Below are positions 55,356-63,637 of a stretch of DNA of 64,000 nucleotides, one piece after another (position 1 is the stretch's first letter; each line of letters begins with the position of its first letter). The notes beneath the pieces were generated by a model. The model was not told the origin of the DNA. It saw nothing but the letters and a program-made list of their open reading frames with translations, and made no database searches. The stretch is from the NCBI RefSeq assembly GCF_027247405.1, contig NZ_CP097463.1:4451413-4515412 (forward strand), written 5' to 3'. The translations under genes were made by a program, and so were the position numbers. Source of the stretch: Jatrophihabitans cynanchi (lineage in GTDB: Bacteria > Actinomycetota > Actinomycetes > Mycobacteriales > Jatrophihabitantaceae).

Positions 55356-56134
55356 CCGTGCAGACCGCAGCCGCCGCCGGCCCGGCCCGCACGTTGCACG
55401 TCGAGCACTGCATGGGTACGGCGTTCACGATCGACATCCGCGACCCCGGACAGTGGCAGGCAGCGACCGCGGACGTCGTGGCATGGTTGCACCGGGTCGA
55501 CGCAGTGTTCAGCTGCTACCGGCTGGACAGCGACATCAGCCGCATCCAGCGACGCGAGCTGCGCGCGGCGGACGCGGACCCCGACGTGCTCACGGTGCTG
55601 GACCTGTGCGCCCGCGTGCAACTGGAGACCGACGGCGCGTTCAGCGCGATGTACCACGGCCGACTGGACCCCACCGGCCTGGTCAAGGGCTGGGCGATCG
55701 AGCGGGCGAGCGATCGGCTGCGCGCACACGGGTCGGCCAACCACGCGGTGAACGGCGGTGGTGACATGCAACTGGCCGGGGAAGCCGCGCCCGGCCGCCC
55801 CTGGCGGGTCGGGATCAGCGACCCCCACCTTCCGGACGGCATCGTGACCACCGTGTCCGGCCGCGATCTCGCGGTCGCCACATCCGGGACGTCCGAGCGT
55901 GGTCCGCACATCCTCGACCCGGTCACCGGGCGCGCGCCGAACGGCCTCGCCGCGGCGAGCGTCGTCGGCCCGTCGCTGACCCTCGCCGACGCGTACGCCA
56001 CCGCCGCGTTCGTCATGGGCGAGGACGCGCTCGAATGGATCGACGCGATCGCGGGGTACTCCGCCCTGCTCGTCGGCAGCGACGGCCGGTTGCTCGCGAG
56101 CCGTCGGTGGCAGGCGGCGCGCTCCGTACGATGA
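55352..56134 (+). CDS. apbE: FAD:protein FMN transferase (ApbE)
   Basis: A 260-residue Mg-dependent flavin transferase. Hallmarks: HCMGTAFTIDI near the N terminus, PTGLVKGWAIERASDRL, AVNGGGDMQLAG for FAD binding and SGTSERGPHILDPVTG. It attaches FMN covalently to the Thr of the FMN_bind protein encoded upstream. No signal peptide is visible, so it may flavinylate in the cytoplasm or be exported otherwise. GTG start overlaps the substrate gene's stop. The DUF488 gene follows after a -10 element within its last codons. Confidence 0.93.
   Translation: MTVQTAAAAGPARTLHVEHCMGTAFTIDIRDPGQWQAATADVVAWLHRVDAVFSCYRLDSDISRIQRRELRAADADPDVLTVLDLCARVQLETDGAFSAMYHGRLDPTGLVKGWAIERASDRLRAHGSANHAVNGGGDMQLAGEAAPGRPWRVGISDPHLPDGIVTTVSGRDLAVATSGTSERGPHILDPVTGRAPNGLAAASVVGPSLTLADAYATAAFVMGEDALEWIDAIAGYSALLVGSDGRLLASRRWQAARSVR
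56127..56132 (+). promoter_or_regulatory. -10 element of a leaderless DUF488 transcript
   Basis: TACGAT (TANNNT) lies exactly six bases before the ATG at 56139, inside the last codons of apbE. No ribosome-binding site lies between. Confidence 0.5.
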
Positions 56135-56138
56135 AGCG

Positions 56139-56693
56139 ATGCTCGAAGCCCTGACGGTCGGTCACGGGACGACCGGTCAGGACGAGCTCACCCAACTGCT
56201 GCTGCACGCAGGCGTGCAGGCCCTGGTGGATGTGCGAATCGCTCCGGGCAGCCGGCGCAACCCGCATGTGATGAGAGCTGCGCTCGCACAGTGGCTGCCT
56301 GCGGCCGGCATCGGTTACCGCTGGGACCAACGGCTCGGCGGGTACCGGAAGTTGCCGTCCGACTCACCCGATGTCGCCCTGCGCAACCCGTCCTTTCGCG
56401 CCTACGCCGCGCACATGCGCACGCCGCAGTTCGGCGCGGCGATCGCCGAACTGCGGGCGCAGGCAGCAGCCGGTGAGCGCGTCGTGATCATGTGCAGCGA
56501 AACCCTGTGGTGGCGTTGCCATCGCCGCCTGATCGCCGATCACCTGCTACTGCTCGACGAGGTGTCGCCCCGGCACCTCATGCCGGACGGCACGCTCACC
56601 GCGCACCCGCCGACCGAGGGCGTACGGGTGGCAGGCGAAGTCCTCGTCTACGACGCCGTCGCTCCGGAGAACAGCGCGGTCTGCCCTCCTTAG
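56139..56693 (+). CDS. DUF488 family protein
   Basis: A 184-residue protein of the DUF488 family. It has TVGHG, then VDVRIAPGSRRNPH, the RLGGYRKLP loop, and the conserved MCSETLWWRCHRRLIADHL region with two cysteines. Proposed to have nuclease or other nucleic-acid-related activity, but there is no settled biochemical role. It appears to start its own leaderless transcript inside apbE, and its end overlaps the convergent GH3 gene by four bases. Confidence 0.88.
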   Translation: MLEALTVGHGTTGQDELTQLLLHAGVQALVDVRIAPGSRRNPHVMRAALAQWLPAAGIGYRWDQRLGGYRKLPSDSPDVALRNPSFRAYAAHMRTPQFGAAIAELRAQAAAGERVVIMCSETLWWRCHRRLIADHLLLLDEVSPRHLMPDGTLTAHPPTEGVRVAGEVLVYDAVAPENSAVCPP

Positions 56694-58984
56694 AGCTGCA
56701 GGCTGTTCCCGGAGGTCGCGGTGGCGGCCGCGGTCACCGGGCCGGTGGAGAAGACGTACGTCCCGTGTTCCACGCGCGGCGATCCGGAGGCGTCCACGTC
56801 ACCGGGGACGACGGCCAGCGCGCTCCACGGCACGTGCACCGCCACCGTCGTCGAGTGCCCGGCACCCAGCTGTACGCGGGCGAACCCGGCCAGGCGCTCG
56901 GCGGGCACGAGCACGGCACTCACCGGCTGCGAGACGTACACCGGCACCACCACCGAGCCGTCCTTCGACCCGGTGTTCTGCACGCCGACACGGACCGTCA
57001 CGCCGTGATGGCTGCTCGCGACCGAGGACACCGACGAGTCGAACGTGCTGTAGGACAGGCCGAAGCCGAACGGGTAAGCCGGGTCGTACACCGGGCCGTT
57101 GCCGTTGTAGGTGGTCGGCAGCGTCTGCTCCCGGTAGTCGTTCGGCTGGTCCGTCGCCCGCTTGGGCCACGTGACCGGCAGCACACCGGAGGGGTTGACC
57201 GCGCCGTACAGGACGTCGGCGACACCGTTGCCGCCCTCACTGCCCGGCCGCCACGCCATCAGCAGCCCGTCCGCGGTCCCGGCCGCGCCGAGCACGTCCG
57301 GCCGGTCGTCGATCAGCACCACGACCACCGGCTTGCCGGTCTGCTGCAGTGCGGTGACCAGGGCCTGCTGGTCGGCCGGCAGCGTGGGATCACGCTGGTC
57401 GTTCGGGCCCTCGGCGCCGGGGCCGCGGCCGAGCACCACGACCGCGGCGTCAGCCGAGCCCAGTGCCGTCACCGCGTCGGACTGGCTCGCTGCGTACGTG
57501 ACGTTCGAGCCGCCCGCGTTCTGCAGCCCCTTGAGCACGGTCACCGCGGTTTCCGCACTGGCTGCGGGCACACCCTGCCAGCCGACGCTCCAGCCGCCGA
57601 GCGTGTCGGCGACGGAGTCGGCCGCCGGCCCGGTGACGACGAGTCTTTCGCTCGGGGTGAACGGCAGCACGGCGTGCTCGTTGCGCAGCAGCACGGTGGA
57701 CTCGGCGGCTGCAGTGCGTGCCAGCGGCTTGTCGGCGCCCAGGATCTCGTTCGCCTGCGAGGCGTCGACGTACGGGTGGTCGAACAGGCCCAGCCGGAAC
57801 TTCATCAGCAGGATCCGTTCGGCGGCCTCGGCGACGCGGTGCCGGCTGACCAGGTGGTCCCGCACCGCGGCGGTCAGGTTGCTCACGAACGAGTCCGGGT
57901 CGTACGGCTCCATCACCTCGTCCACGCCGGCGTTCACCGCGAGGGCGATCGCATGCTCGTAGTCGGCGGCCACGTGGTACCTCGAGGCCAGCATCGCGAC
58001 GTCCGCCCAGTCGGAGATCACGACACCGGTGAAGTGCAGTTGGCGCCGGAGCACGGTCGTGAGCAGGTAGTGCGAGGCGTGCGCCGGGATGCCGTTGACC
58101 GATCCGGAGTTCACCATCACCGACAGTGCGCCGGCCCGGATCGCCTCGGCGTACGAGGGCAGTTGGTTCTCCTGGAACGTGCGCAACGACAGGTCGGTCG
58201 GCGTCCGGTCCAGACCGCTCGCCGCGGCGCCGTAGCCGGCGAAGTGCTTGACGCTCGCCCCGACCATGCCGCTGTGCTGCAGGCCGGCCACGGTGGCCGC
58301 GGCGAGGCTGCCGGTGAGCACCGGATCCTCGCCGAAGGACTCGTAGTAGCGGCCCCAGCGCGTGTTGGTGGCGACGTCGGCGACGGGAGCGAACGCCCAG
58401 CGCACGTTGGTTGCCGCTGCGGCGTGGCCCGCTGCGACCTGCACCTGCCGCACGAGGGCCGGGTCGAAGGTGGCGCCCATGCCGATCTGCTGCGGGAACA
58501 GCGTGGTGCCGACGATGTCGTTGTGACCGTGCACGACGTCGGCGCCGTAGACGATCGGGATGTGCAGCCGGGTGTTCTCGATCGAGTACCTCTCCAACGC
58601 GTTGATCTGCTCGGCCCAGGTCTGCGGCGTGTTCGGCAGCGCACCCTCCCCCGGCACGTCCCCGCCGCCGGACAGGATCGAACCCGCGCCGTCGGTAACG
58701 AGGACCTGGTGCTCGCAGCCGGGGTTGATCGGCCCGGGGGTGTAGCCGCCGCAGTCGCCGTACAGCTTGCCGACCTGCACCTGCACCATCTGGCCGATCT
58801 GCTCGGCGAGGGCCATCCGGCCCACCAGGTCGTGAGCGCGAACCTGCGGCGCCGCGTGGGCATTGCGATACAGCGGTCCGGCGGCAGCGGCGTTTCCGGC
58901 GCTGACCAGCACCGTGCCGGCCAGGATCGTGGTGCCGCCGAGGATCGAGACGATGCGGCGGCGGCGGACAGGGGTGCGCGGCAT
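56690..58984 (-). CDS. secreted glycoside hydrolase family 3 (beta-glucosidase-like)
   Basis: A 764-residue exported enzyme. Signal peptide: RRRRIVSILGGTTILAGTVL then VSAGNAAAAG. The N-terminal TIM-barrel has KHFAGYGAAASGLDRTPTD and catalytic nucleophile Asp in VVISDWADVA (near residue 325). The C-terminal alpha/beta domain has LPFTPSERLVVTGPAAD and VVVLGRGPGAEGPNDQRD, then a fibronectin type III-like end. Releases glucose from beta-glucans or cello-oligomers. The ATG has GGAGG five bases upstream. An upstream palindrome may be a LacI-family operator. Confidence 0.93.
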   Translation of the reverse strand: MPRTPVRRRRIVSILGGTTILAGTVLVSAGNAAAAGPLYRNAHAAPQVRAHDLVGRMALAEQIGQMVQVQVGKLYGDCGGYTPGPINPGCEHQVLVTDGAGSILSGGGDVPGEGALPNTPQTWAEQINALERYSIENTRLHIPIVYGADVVHGHNDIVGTTLFPQQIGMGATFDPALVRQVQVAAGHAAAATNVRWAFAPVADVATNTRWGRYYESFGEDPVLTGSLAAATVAGLQHSGMVGASVKHFAGYGAAASGLDRTPTDLSLRTFQENQLPSYAEAIRAGALSVMVNSGSVNGIPAHASHYLLTTVLRRQLHFTGVVISDWADVAMLASRYHVAADYEHAIALAVNAGVDEVMEPYDPDSFVSNLTAAVRDHLVSRHRVAEAAERILLMKFRLGLFDHPYVDASQANEILGADKPLARTAAAESTVLLRNEHAVLPFTPSERLVVTGPAADSVADTLGGWSVGWQGVPAASAETAVTVLKGLQNAGGSNVTYAASQSDAVTALGSADAAVVVLGRGPGAEGPNDQRDPTLPADQQALVTALQQTGKPVVVVLIDDRPDVLGAAGTADGLLMAWRPGSEGGNGVADVLYGAVNPSGVLPVTWPKRATDQPNDYREQTLPTTYNGNGPVYDPAYPFGFGLSYSTFDSSVSSVASSHHGVTVRVGVQNTGSKDGSVVVPVYVSQPVSAVLVPAERLAGFARVQLGAGHSTTVAVHVPWSALAVVPGDVDASGSPRVEHGTYVFSTGPVTAAATATSGNSLQL

Positions 58985-59105
58985 GACATCCTCCACAAGG
59001 GCGGGCCCGGATGGGCCATTGGGGATGATTGGTCCACTGTGGACAGGTTGAACCTGCTCTCCACCCATTTGTTTGTCAAGAGCGAGAACTTACTCACCTG
59101 GGCCG

Positions 59106-59116
59106 GTAGCGCTTAC
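59106..59116. promoter_or_regulatory. candidate LacI-family operator upstream of the GH3 gene
   Basis: GTAGCGCTTAC is an imperfect palindrome around the AGCGCT core typical of LacI-family operators that control glycosidase genes. It lies 122 bases upstream of the GH3 start. No LacI gene is in the window. Confidence 0.4.
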
Positions 59117-59172
59117 GTCCACGCTGTCGCTGCCGATCGTGAGCGTGCTGATCATGGACGAGGAGCACCCCG

Positions 59173-60792
59173 ATGGCTGGACGCCCCCCTGCCGAAGTAC
59201 CGGACGACCCCAACGCCTGGCGTCCCCGCTCGGTCGCGGCGTTCGGCGTCCGGCTGCTCGCCGTCGGCGTCCCGATCGTCCTGGGGAGCGTGACCGCCCG
59301 GCTCGTCGCGATGGGTTTCGGCGCAAGTGCCCCGAGCTGGTTCGTCGCCACCGCCGCCCTGGCGAGTGCCGCCGTGGTCGCCACGGTGAGCGCGCGGTTC
59401 GGGGCCCGGCTGCTGCCGCTGGCCGTGCTGCTCAAGATGACGATGATCTTCCCCGATCGCGCACCGAGCCGGGTCAAGGTGGCGCGGCGCGCGACCAGCC
59501 GCGACGAACTGCGCCGCGGGCTCACCGCCAAGGGCCAGGACGCGCGGGAGACCGCCGTGACGCTGCTCGCACTGGTGACCGCCCTCGGCCGGCACGACCG
59601 CAAGACCCGCGGGCACAGTGAGCGGGTGCGGTTGTACTGCGACCTGCTCGGCACCGAGCTGGGCTTGCGCGACACCGACCGCGGCAAGCTGCGCTGGGTC
59701 GGCCTGATCCACGACATCGGCAAGCTCGAGGTAGCCGCGGCGATCCTCAACAAGCCGGGCAAGCTCGATCAGAACGAGTGGACCGCGGTGCGCGCGCATC
59801 CGGATCACGGCGCCAAGCTTGCCGAGCCGCTGGCCGAGTGGCTCGGTCCGTGGTACGACGGCATCCGCCAGCACCACGAGCGCTTCGACGGGACCGGTTA
59901 CCCGCTCGGGTTGTCCGGCCACGAGATCAGCCTCGCCGGACGGGCCGTGTCGGTGGTCGACGCGTTCGAGACCATGACAGCTGCCCGCTCGTACAAGTCG
60001 CCGATGCCCACCGCCGAGGCACGCGCCGAGCTGACGCGCTGCGCCGGAACGCACTTCGATCCGGCCATGGTGCGGGCCTTCCTCGCCATCGCGTTGCCCC
60101 GCCTGCTCTGGGCGATGGGACCGGTCACGTTCCTGATCAACATCCCGTTCCTCAAGTGGCTGCCCGCCGCGACGGTGCGCAGCGTGGAGGTGGCGGCCGC
60201 GGGAATGAACACCGCGACCACCGCGGTGGGCGCGACCGCGATGAGCGTCGCCGTCGTCGCCGCGCAGTCGCCTGCGATCGCCCACACGCACGATCACGCG
60301 GTCGCGTCCGAGCATGCCCGCGTGGAGCAGGCGACACACTCGCACAGCCACCTGCACAGCCACTCGTCCAACCCCTCGTCCAGCCACTCGTCCAACCCCG
60401 GAGTGCCCGGCAACTCGCCGTCCTTCGTCGTGCCGCCCTCCGCGTCCGGGCGTGCGGTCCCCGCGGCGGCGAACCCGACGCCGCGGGGCCGCACGCCCAG
60501 CCCGCACGCGCGGACCACGTCCGGGCGCAGCGCTAGCCCGAACGCCACGTCCGCGCACAGCCCGAACTCGAACGCCACGTCAGGGCACAGCCCGAACCCG
60601 ACCGCCTCCAAGGGCAAGAGCAACGCCCCGAGGCCGACGAACTCGCACAGCACCCCCGGCCCCAACCCGAACGCCACCAGCTCCAACGGCACCGGCCCCG
60701 ATGACGGCGCCGAGGATCACGGCCCGGCCAGCACCGACAGCAGCGCGAACGGCCGCGGAAAGGGTGGCACGGGCGGCCGGTCCGAGGGGTAG
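59173..60792 (+). CDS. HD-GYP-type phosphohydrolase with long low-complexity tail
   Basis: A 539-residue protein. The N terminus has two membrane segments (VRLLAVGVPIVLGSVTARLV; WFVATAALASAAVVATVSAR). An HD domain follows: HSERVRLYC, GLIHDIGKL (metal His-Asp), HPDHGAKL, HHERFDGTGYPLGLSG and VSVVDAFETMTA, an HD-GYP arrangement (GTGYP). A further membrane stretch (LLWAMGPVTFLINIPFL) is followed by about 170 residues of Ser/Asn/His/Pro/Thr repeats with 30-base DNA repeat units near 60530-60610. A cyclic-di-GMP or other signal role is possible; substrate unproved. Confidence 0.87.
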   Translation: MAGRPPAEVPDDPNAWRPRSVAAFGVRLLAVGVPIVLGSVTARLVAMGFGASAPSWFVATAALASAAVVATVSARFGARLLPLAVLLKMTMIFPDRAPSRVKVARRATSRDELRRGLTAKGQDARETAVTLLALVTALGRHDRKTRGHSERVRLYCDLLGTELGLRDTDRGKLRWVGLIHDIGKLEVAAAILNKPGKLDQNEWTAVRAHPDHGAKLAEPLAEWLGPWYDGIRQHHERFDGTGYPLGLSGHEISLAGRAVSVVDAFETMTAARSYKSPMPTAEARAELTRCAGTHFDPAMVRAFLAIALPRLLWAMGPVTFLINIPFLKWLPAATVRSVEVAAAGMNTATTAVGATAMSVAVVAAQSPAIAHTHDHAVASEHARVEQATHSHSHLHSHSSNPSSSHSSNPGVPGNSPSFVVPPSASGRAVPAAANPTPRGRTPSPHARTTSGRSASPNATSAHSPNSNATSGHSPNPTASKGKSNAPRPTNSHSTPGPNPNATSSNGTGPDDGAEDHGPASTDSSANGRGKGGTGGRSEG

Positions 60793-60799
60793 CGCCGGA

Positions 60800-60805
60800 T
60801 AGGCT
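60800..60805 (+). promoter_or_regulatory. -10 element of a leaderless thioesterase transcript
   Basis: TAGGCT (TANNNT) lies seven bases before the ATG at 60813. No ribosome-binding site is present in the 20-base intergenic stretch. Confidence 0.5.
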
Positions 60806-60812
60806 TGCCGCC

Positions 60813-61208
60813 ATGCAGCTTGCATCGGACGCCTCCTGGCTGGGCGGCTTCGCCGAACGGACCGGGTTCGCGGTGACCGCGGCCTCGCCCGAGGAGGTCG
60901 TACTCGAATGGGACGTCCGGCCTGAGCACCACCAGCCGTACGGCATCGTCCACGGCGGCGTCTACTGCTCGGCCATCGAGACCGCGGCGAGCATCGCCGG
61001 CGCCGTCTGGTTCGGCGAGCGCGGCCAGGTCGTGGGCGTGAACAACAACACCGACTTCCTGCGCGCGGTCACCGACGGGCACCTCTCGGCGCGGGCCACC
61101 CCGCTGCACCGGGGCCGCAGTCAGCAGCTCTGGCAGGTCGCGATCACCGACGATCAGGGCAGGCTGGTGGCGCGCGGCCAGGTCCGGCTGCAGAACCTCA
61201 GTCGCTGA
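60813..61208 (+). CDS. PaaI-like hotdog thioesterase
   Basis: A 131-residue hotdog-fold protein of the PaaI/4HBT group. HGGVYCSAIETAASIAGAVW is the family core, with GVNNNTDFLRAV and the C-terminal strand VRLQNL. The catalytic Asn-Gln/Asp arrangement of such enzymes is not fully defined here. It hydrolyses an acyl-CoA, often of an aromatic or phenylacetyl type, but no partner genes point to a pathway. Its end overlaps the convergent GH65 gene by 11 bases. Confidence 0.88.
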   Translation: MQLASDASWLGGFAERTGFAVTAASPEEVVLEWDVRPEHHQPYGIVHGGVYCSAIETAASIAGAVWFGERGQVVGVNNNTDFLRAVTDGHLSARATPLHRGRSQQLWQVAITDDQGRLVARGQVRLQNLSR

Positions 61209-63579
61209 CGGCGTCCAGCTCGGCGATGCTCACCGGCTCGCGGCCCAGCGGTTGGGTCGGGCGCGGGGTCAGCGGCTCGACGAGTACGACCGGCCGCGTC
61301 TGCGAACTGCCCGGAACCAGGCGCACCGGTTCGCCGCAGTGCAGCAGCTCCAACTCGCTCGTGTCGTGACCGTCGATCAGCTCGTAGCGCACCGTCTCGG
61401 CGTCGACGCTCACCCCGACCCGTCGGCCGCGCCAGCGGACCGTGAACCGCAGCCGGCTCCATCCCGGCGGCAGTTGCGGACGGAACGAGAGCTGCCCGCC
61501 GTGATCGCGCATGCCGCCGAACCCGGCAACCAGGGCGAGCCAGGTGCCGGCCAGCGAGGCGATGTGCAGACCGTTGCGGGTGTTCTGCTGCAGGTCGTGC
61601 AGGTCCATCATCGCGGCCTCGGCAAGGTAGTCCGCGGCGAGGTCGAGCTGGCCGACCTCGGCGGCCATCACGGCCTGGGTACACGCCGACAGCGACGAGT
61701 CGCGCACCGTCAGCGGTTCGTAGTACGCGAACGCCCGTGCCTTCTCCTCGGTCGTGAAGGCATCGCCGCACCAGTGCATCGCCAGCATCAGATCGGCCTG
61801 CTTGATCACCTGCTTGCGATAGAGCTCGAAGTACGGCGCGTGCAGCAGTAGCGGGTAGCGATCACGCCGGGCGCTGCGCTCGAAGTCCCACACCTCGTGT
61901 TCGGTGAACCCCTTGTCCTGCTGGTGCACCCGGCGCGCCTCGTCGTAGGGCACGGCCATCGCGCCGGCTGCCGCGCGCCACGCTTCGATCTCCTCGCCCG
62001 TCACGTCCAGGTCGCTCGCCTGCTCCGGCCAACGCAGCGCGACCTCGGCCGCCGCAGCGAGGTTCCGTCCGGCCATCAGGTTCGTGTAGACGTTGTCGTC
62101 GACCACCGCGCTGTACTCGTCCGGCCCGGTGACGCCGTCGATGTGGAAGCGGCCGTCGGCACCGTAGTAGCCGACCGACTGCCAGAGCCGCGCCGTCTCG
62201 ACCAGCAGCGCAAGCGCGTGGTCGCGCTCGAAGTCCTCGTCCCCCGTCCACTGCACGTAGCGGTGCGCAGCTACCGCGATGTCGGCATTGATGTGCAACG
62301 CCGCGGTGCCCGCGGGCCAATAGCCGGAGCACTCCTGGCCGCGAATGGTGCGCCACGGGAACGCGGCGCCGCGAAGGTGCAGCGTGTGCGCGCGCTCACG
62401 GGCGAGCTCCAGGGTGCTGTGCCGCCAGCGCAACGCGTCCGCTGCGGCGTGCGGCGCGGTCGCGGTGAGCACCGGAAGCACGAAGCATTCGCTGTCCCAG
62501 AAGGCGTGCCCGTCGTAGCCGGAGCCGGTCAACCCCTTCGCCGGGATGGCCCGTTGCTCCGCGCGGCTGGCGGCCTGGAAGGTGTGGAACAGTGCGAACC
62601 GGACGGCCTGTTGCACCGCGGGCGCGCCGTCGATCTCGACGTCCGCTCCGGACCAGAAGGCGTCCAGGGCGGCCCGCTGGCTCTCGACCAGCTTCTGCCA
62701 CCCGGTGTGCCTGGCCGCGATCAGTGCTGCACCGACCTGATCGCGCAGCGCGGGCAGCGAACGCTGACTGGACCAGCCGTAGGCGACGTACTTGGTGAGG
62801 GTGAGCTTCTCCCCCGGCTGGACGAGATGGTTCACGCTCAGCCGCGCCCAGTCCGGTTGCACCTCCAGGTCGCAGCCGTAGCCGTGCTCGGCCACGATCT
62901 CGTGGTCCATGCCCGCGGCGATCTGCAGCCGGCTCGTCCGGGTGCGGTGCAGCAGCAGCGCGCGCGTGTCGCGGCCACCGTGCTCGACCGCGTGCAGCGG
63001 GTTGTCCAGGATCGCCGCGACCCGCGGATCTGCTGACTGCGTGGGCATGTCCTCGTTGGCGACGAGCTCGGACTGCACCACCACGCGGCTCTCGTCGTCG
63101 ACCGGCTCGACCTGGTAGCGGATCGCGAGGATCGCGCGCTGCGTCAGTGACACCAGCCGGGTCGAGCGCACCCGGATGCGCTGCCCGGACGGCGAGGACC
63201 ACAGCACGCTGCGGTGCAGCAGCCCGGCGCGCAGGTCGAGCACCCGCTCGTGCTCGAGGACGTCGCCGTAGCGCAGGTCGAACGGCTCGTCGTCGACGAG
63301 CAGCCGGATCAGCTTGCCGTTGGTCACGTTGAGCACGCTCTGCCCGGTCTCCGGGAAGCCGTAGCCGGCCTCGGCGTACGGCAGCGGACGGACCTCGTAG
63401 AAGGAGTTCAGGTACGTGCCCGGCAGACCACTGGGATCGCCCTCGTCCAAGTTCCCGCGCACGCCGATGTGCCCGTTGGACAGGGCGAACAGCGACTCGG
63501 ACTGCGCGAGCACGCCGATGTCCAGGCCGACCTCGCGCACCTGCCACGGCTCGACCGGAAAGCGCGGATGCACGATCAT
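61198..63579 (-). CDS. glycoside hydrolase family 65 disaccharide phosphorylase
   Basis: A 793-residue GH65 enzyme. N-terminal beta-sandwich (ESLFALSNGHIGVRGNLDEG), (alpha/alpha)6-barrel with general-acid Glu in GVTGPDEYSAVVDDNVYTN (near residue 488), and a C-terminal beta-sandwich. It phosphorolyses an alpha-linked disaccharide (maltose, trehalose or kojibiose type) to beta-glucose 1-phosphate. A beta-phosphoglucomutase-like HAD is the adjacent upstream gene, so glucose 1-phosphate would become glucose 6-phosphate. Specificity among disaccharides cannot be decided. ATG start follows the HAD stop by 58 bases. Confidence 0.95.
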   Translation of the reverse strand: MIVHPRFPVEPWQVREVGLDIGVLAQSESLFALSNGHIGVRGNLDEGDPSGLPGTYLNSFYEVRPLPYAEAGYGFPETGQSVLNVTNGKLIRLLVDDEPFDLRYGDVLEHERVLDLRAGLLHRSVLWSSPSGQRIRVRSTRLVSLTQRAILAIRYQVEPVDDESRVVVQSELVANEDMPTQSADPRVAAILDNPLHAVEHGGRDTRALLLHRTRTSRLQIAAGMDHEIVAEHGYGCDLEVQPDWARLSVNHLVQPGEKLTLTKYVAYGWSSQRSLPALRDQVGAALIAARHTGWQKLVESQRAALDAFWSGADVEIDGAPAVQQAVRFALFHTFQAASRAEQRAIPAKGLTGSGYDGHAFWDSECFVLPVLTATAPHAAADALRWRHSTLELARERAHTLHLRGAAFPWRTIRGQECSGYWPAGTAALHINADIAVAAHRYVQWTGDEDFERDHALALLVETARLWQSVGYYGADGRFHIDGVTGPDEYSAVVDDNVYTNLMAGRNLAAAAEVALRWPEQASDLDVTGEEIEAWRAAAGAMAVPYDEARRVHQQDKGFTEHEVWDFERSARRDRYPLLLHAPYFELYRKQVIKQADLMLAMHWCGDAFTTEEKARAFAYYEPLTVRDSSLSACTQAVMAAEVGQLDLAADYLAEAAMMDLHDLQQNTRNGLHIASLAGTWLALVAGFGGMRDHGGQLSFRPQLPPGWSRLRFTVRWRGRRVGVSVDAETVRYELIDGHDTSELELLHCGEPVRLVPGSSQTRPVVLVEPLTPRPTQPLGREPVSIAELDAVSD

Positions 63580-63637
63580 CGCGAGGTCCCCGCGGAGTCG
63601 TCGAGTGCTCTTTGCCAGCGAACTTCGTGGGGTGTGA

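Noticed and set aside
60300..60790. CRISPR-like or tandem repeat array
   Set aside because: The repeats are imperfect and in frame, coding for Ser/Asn/His/Pro-rich protein. There are no spacers of fixed length, so it is not a CRISPR array.
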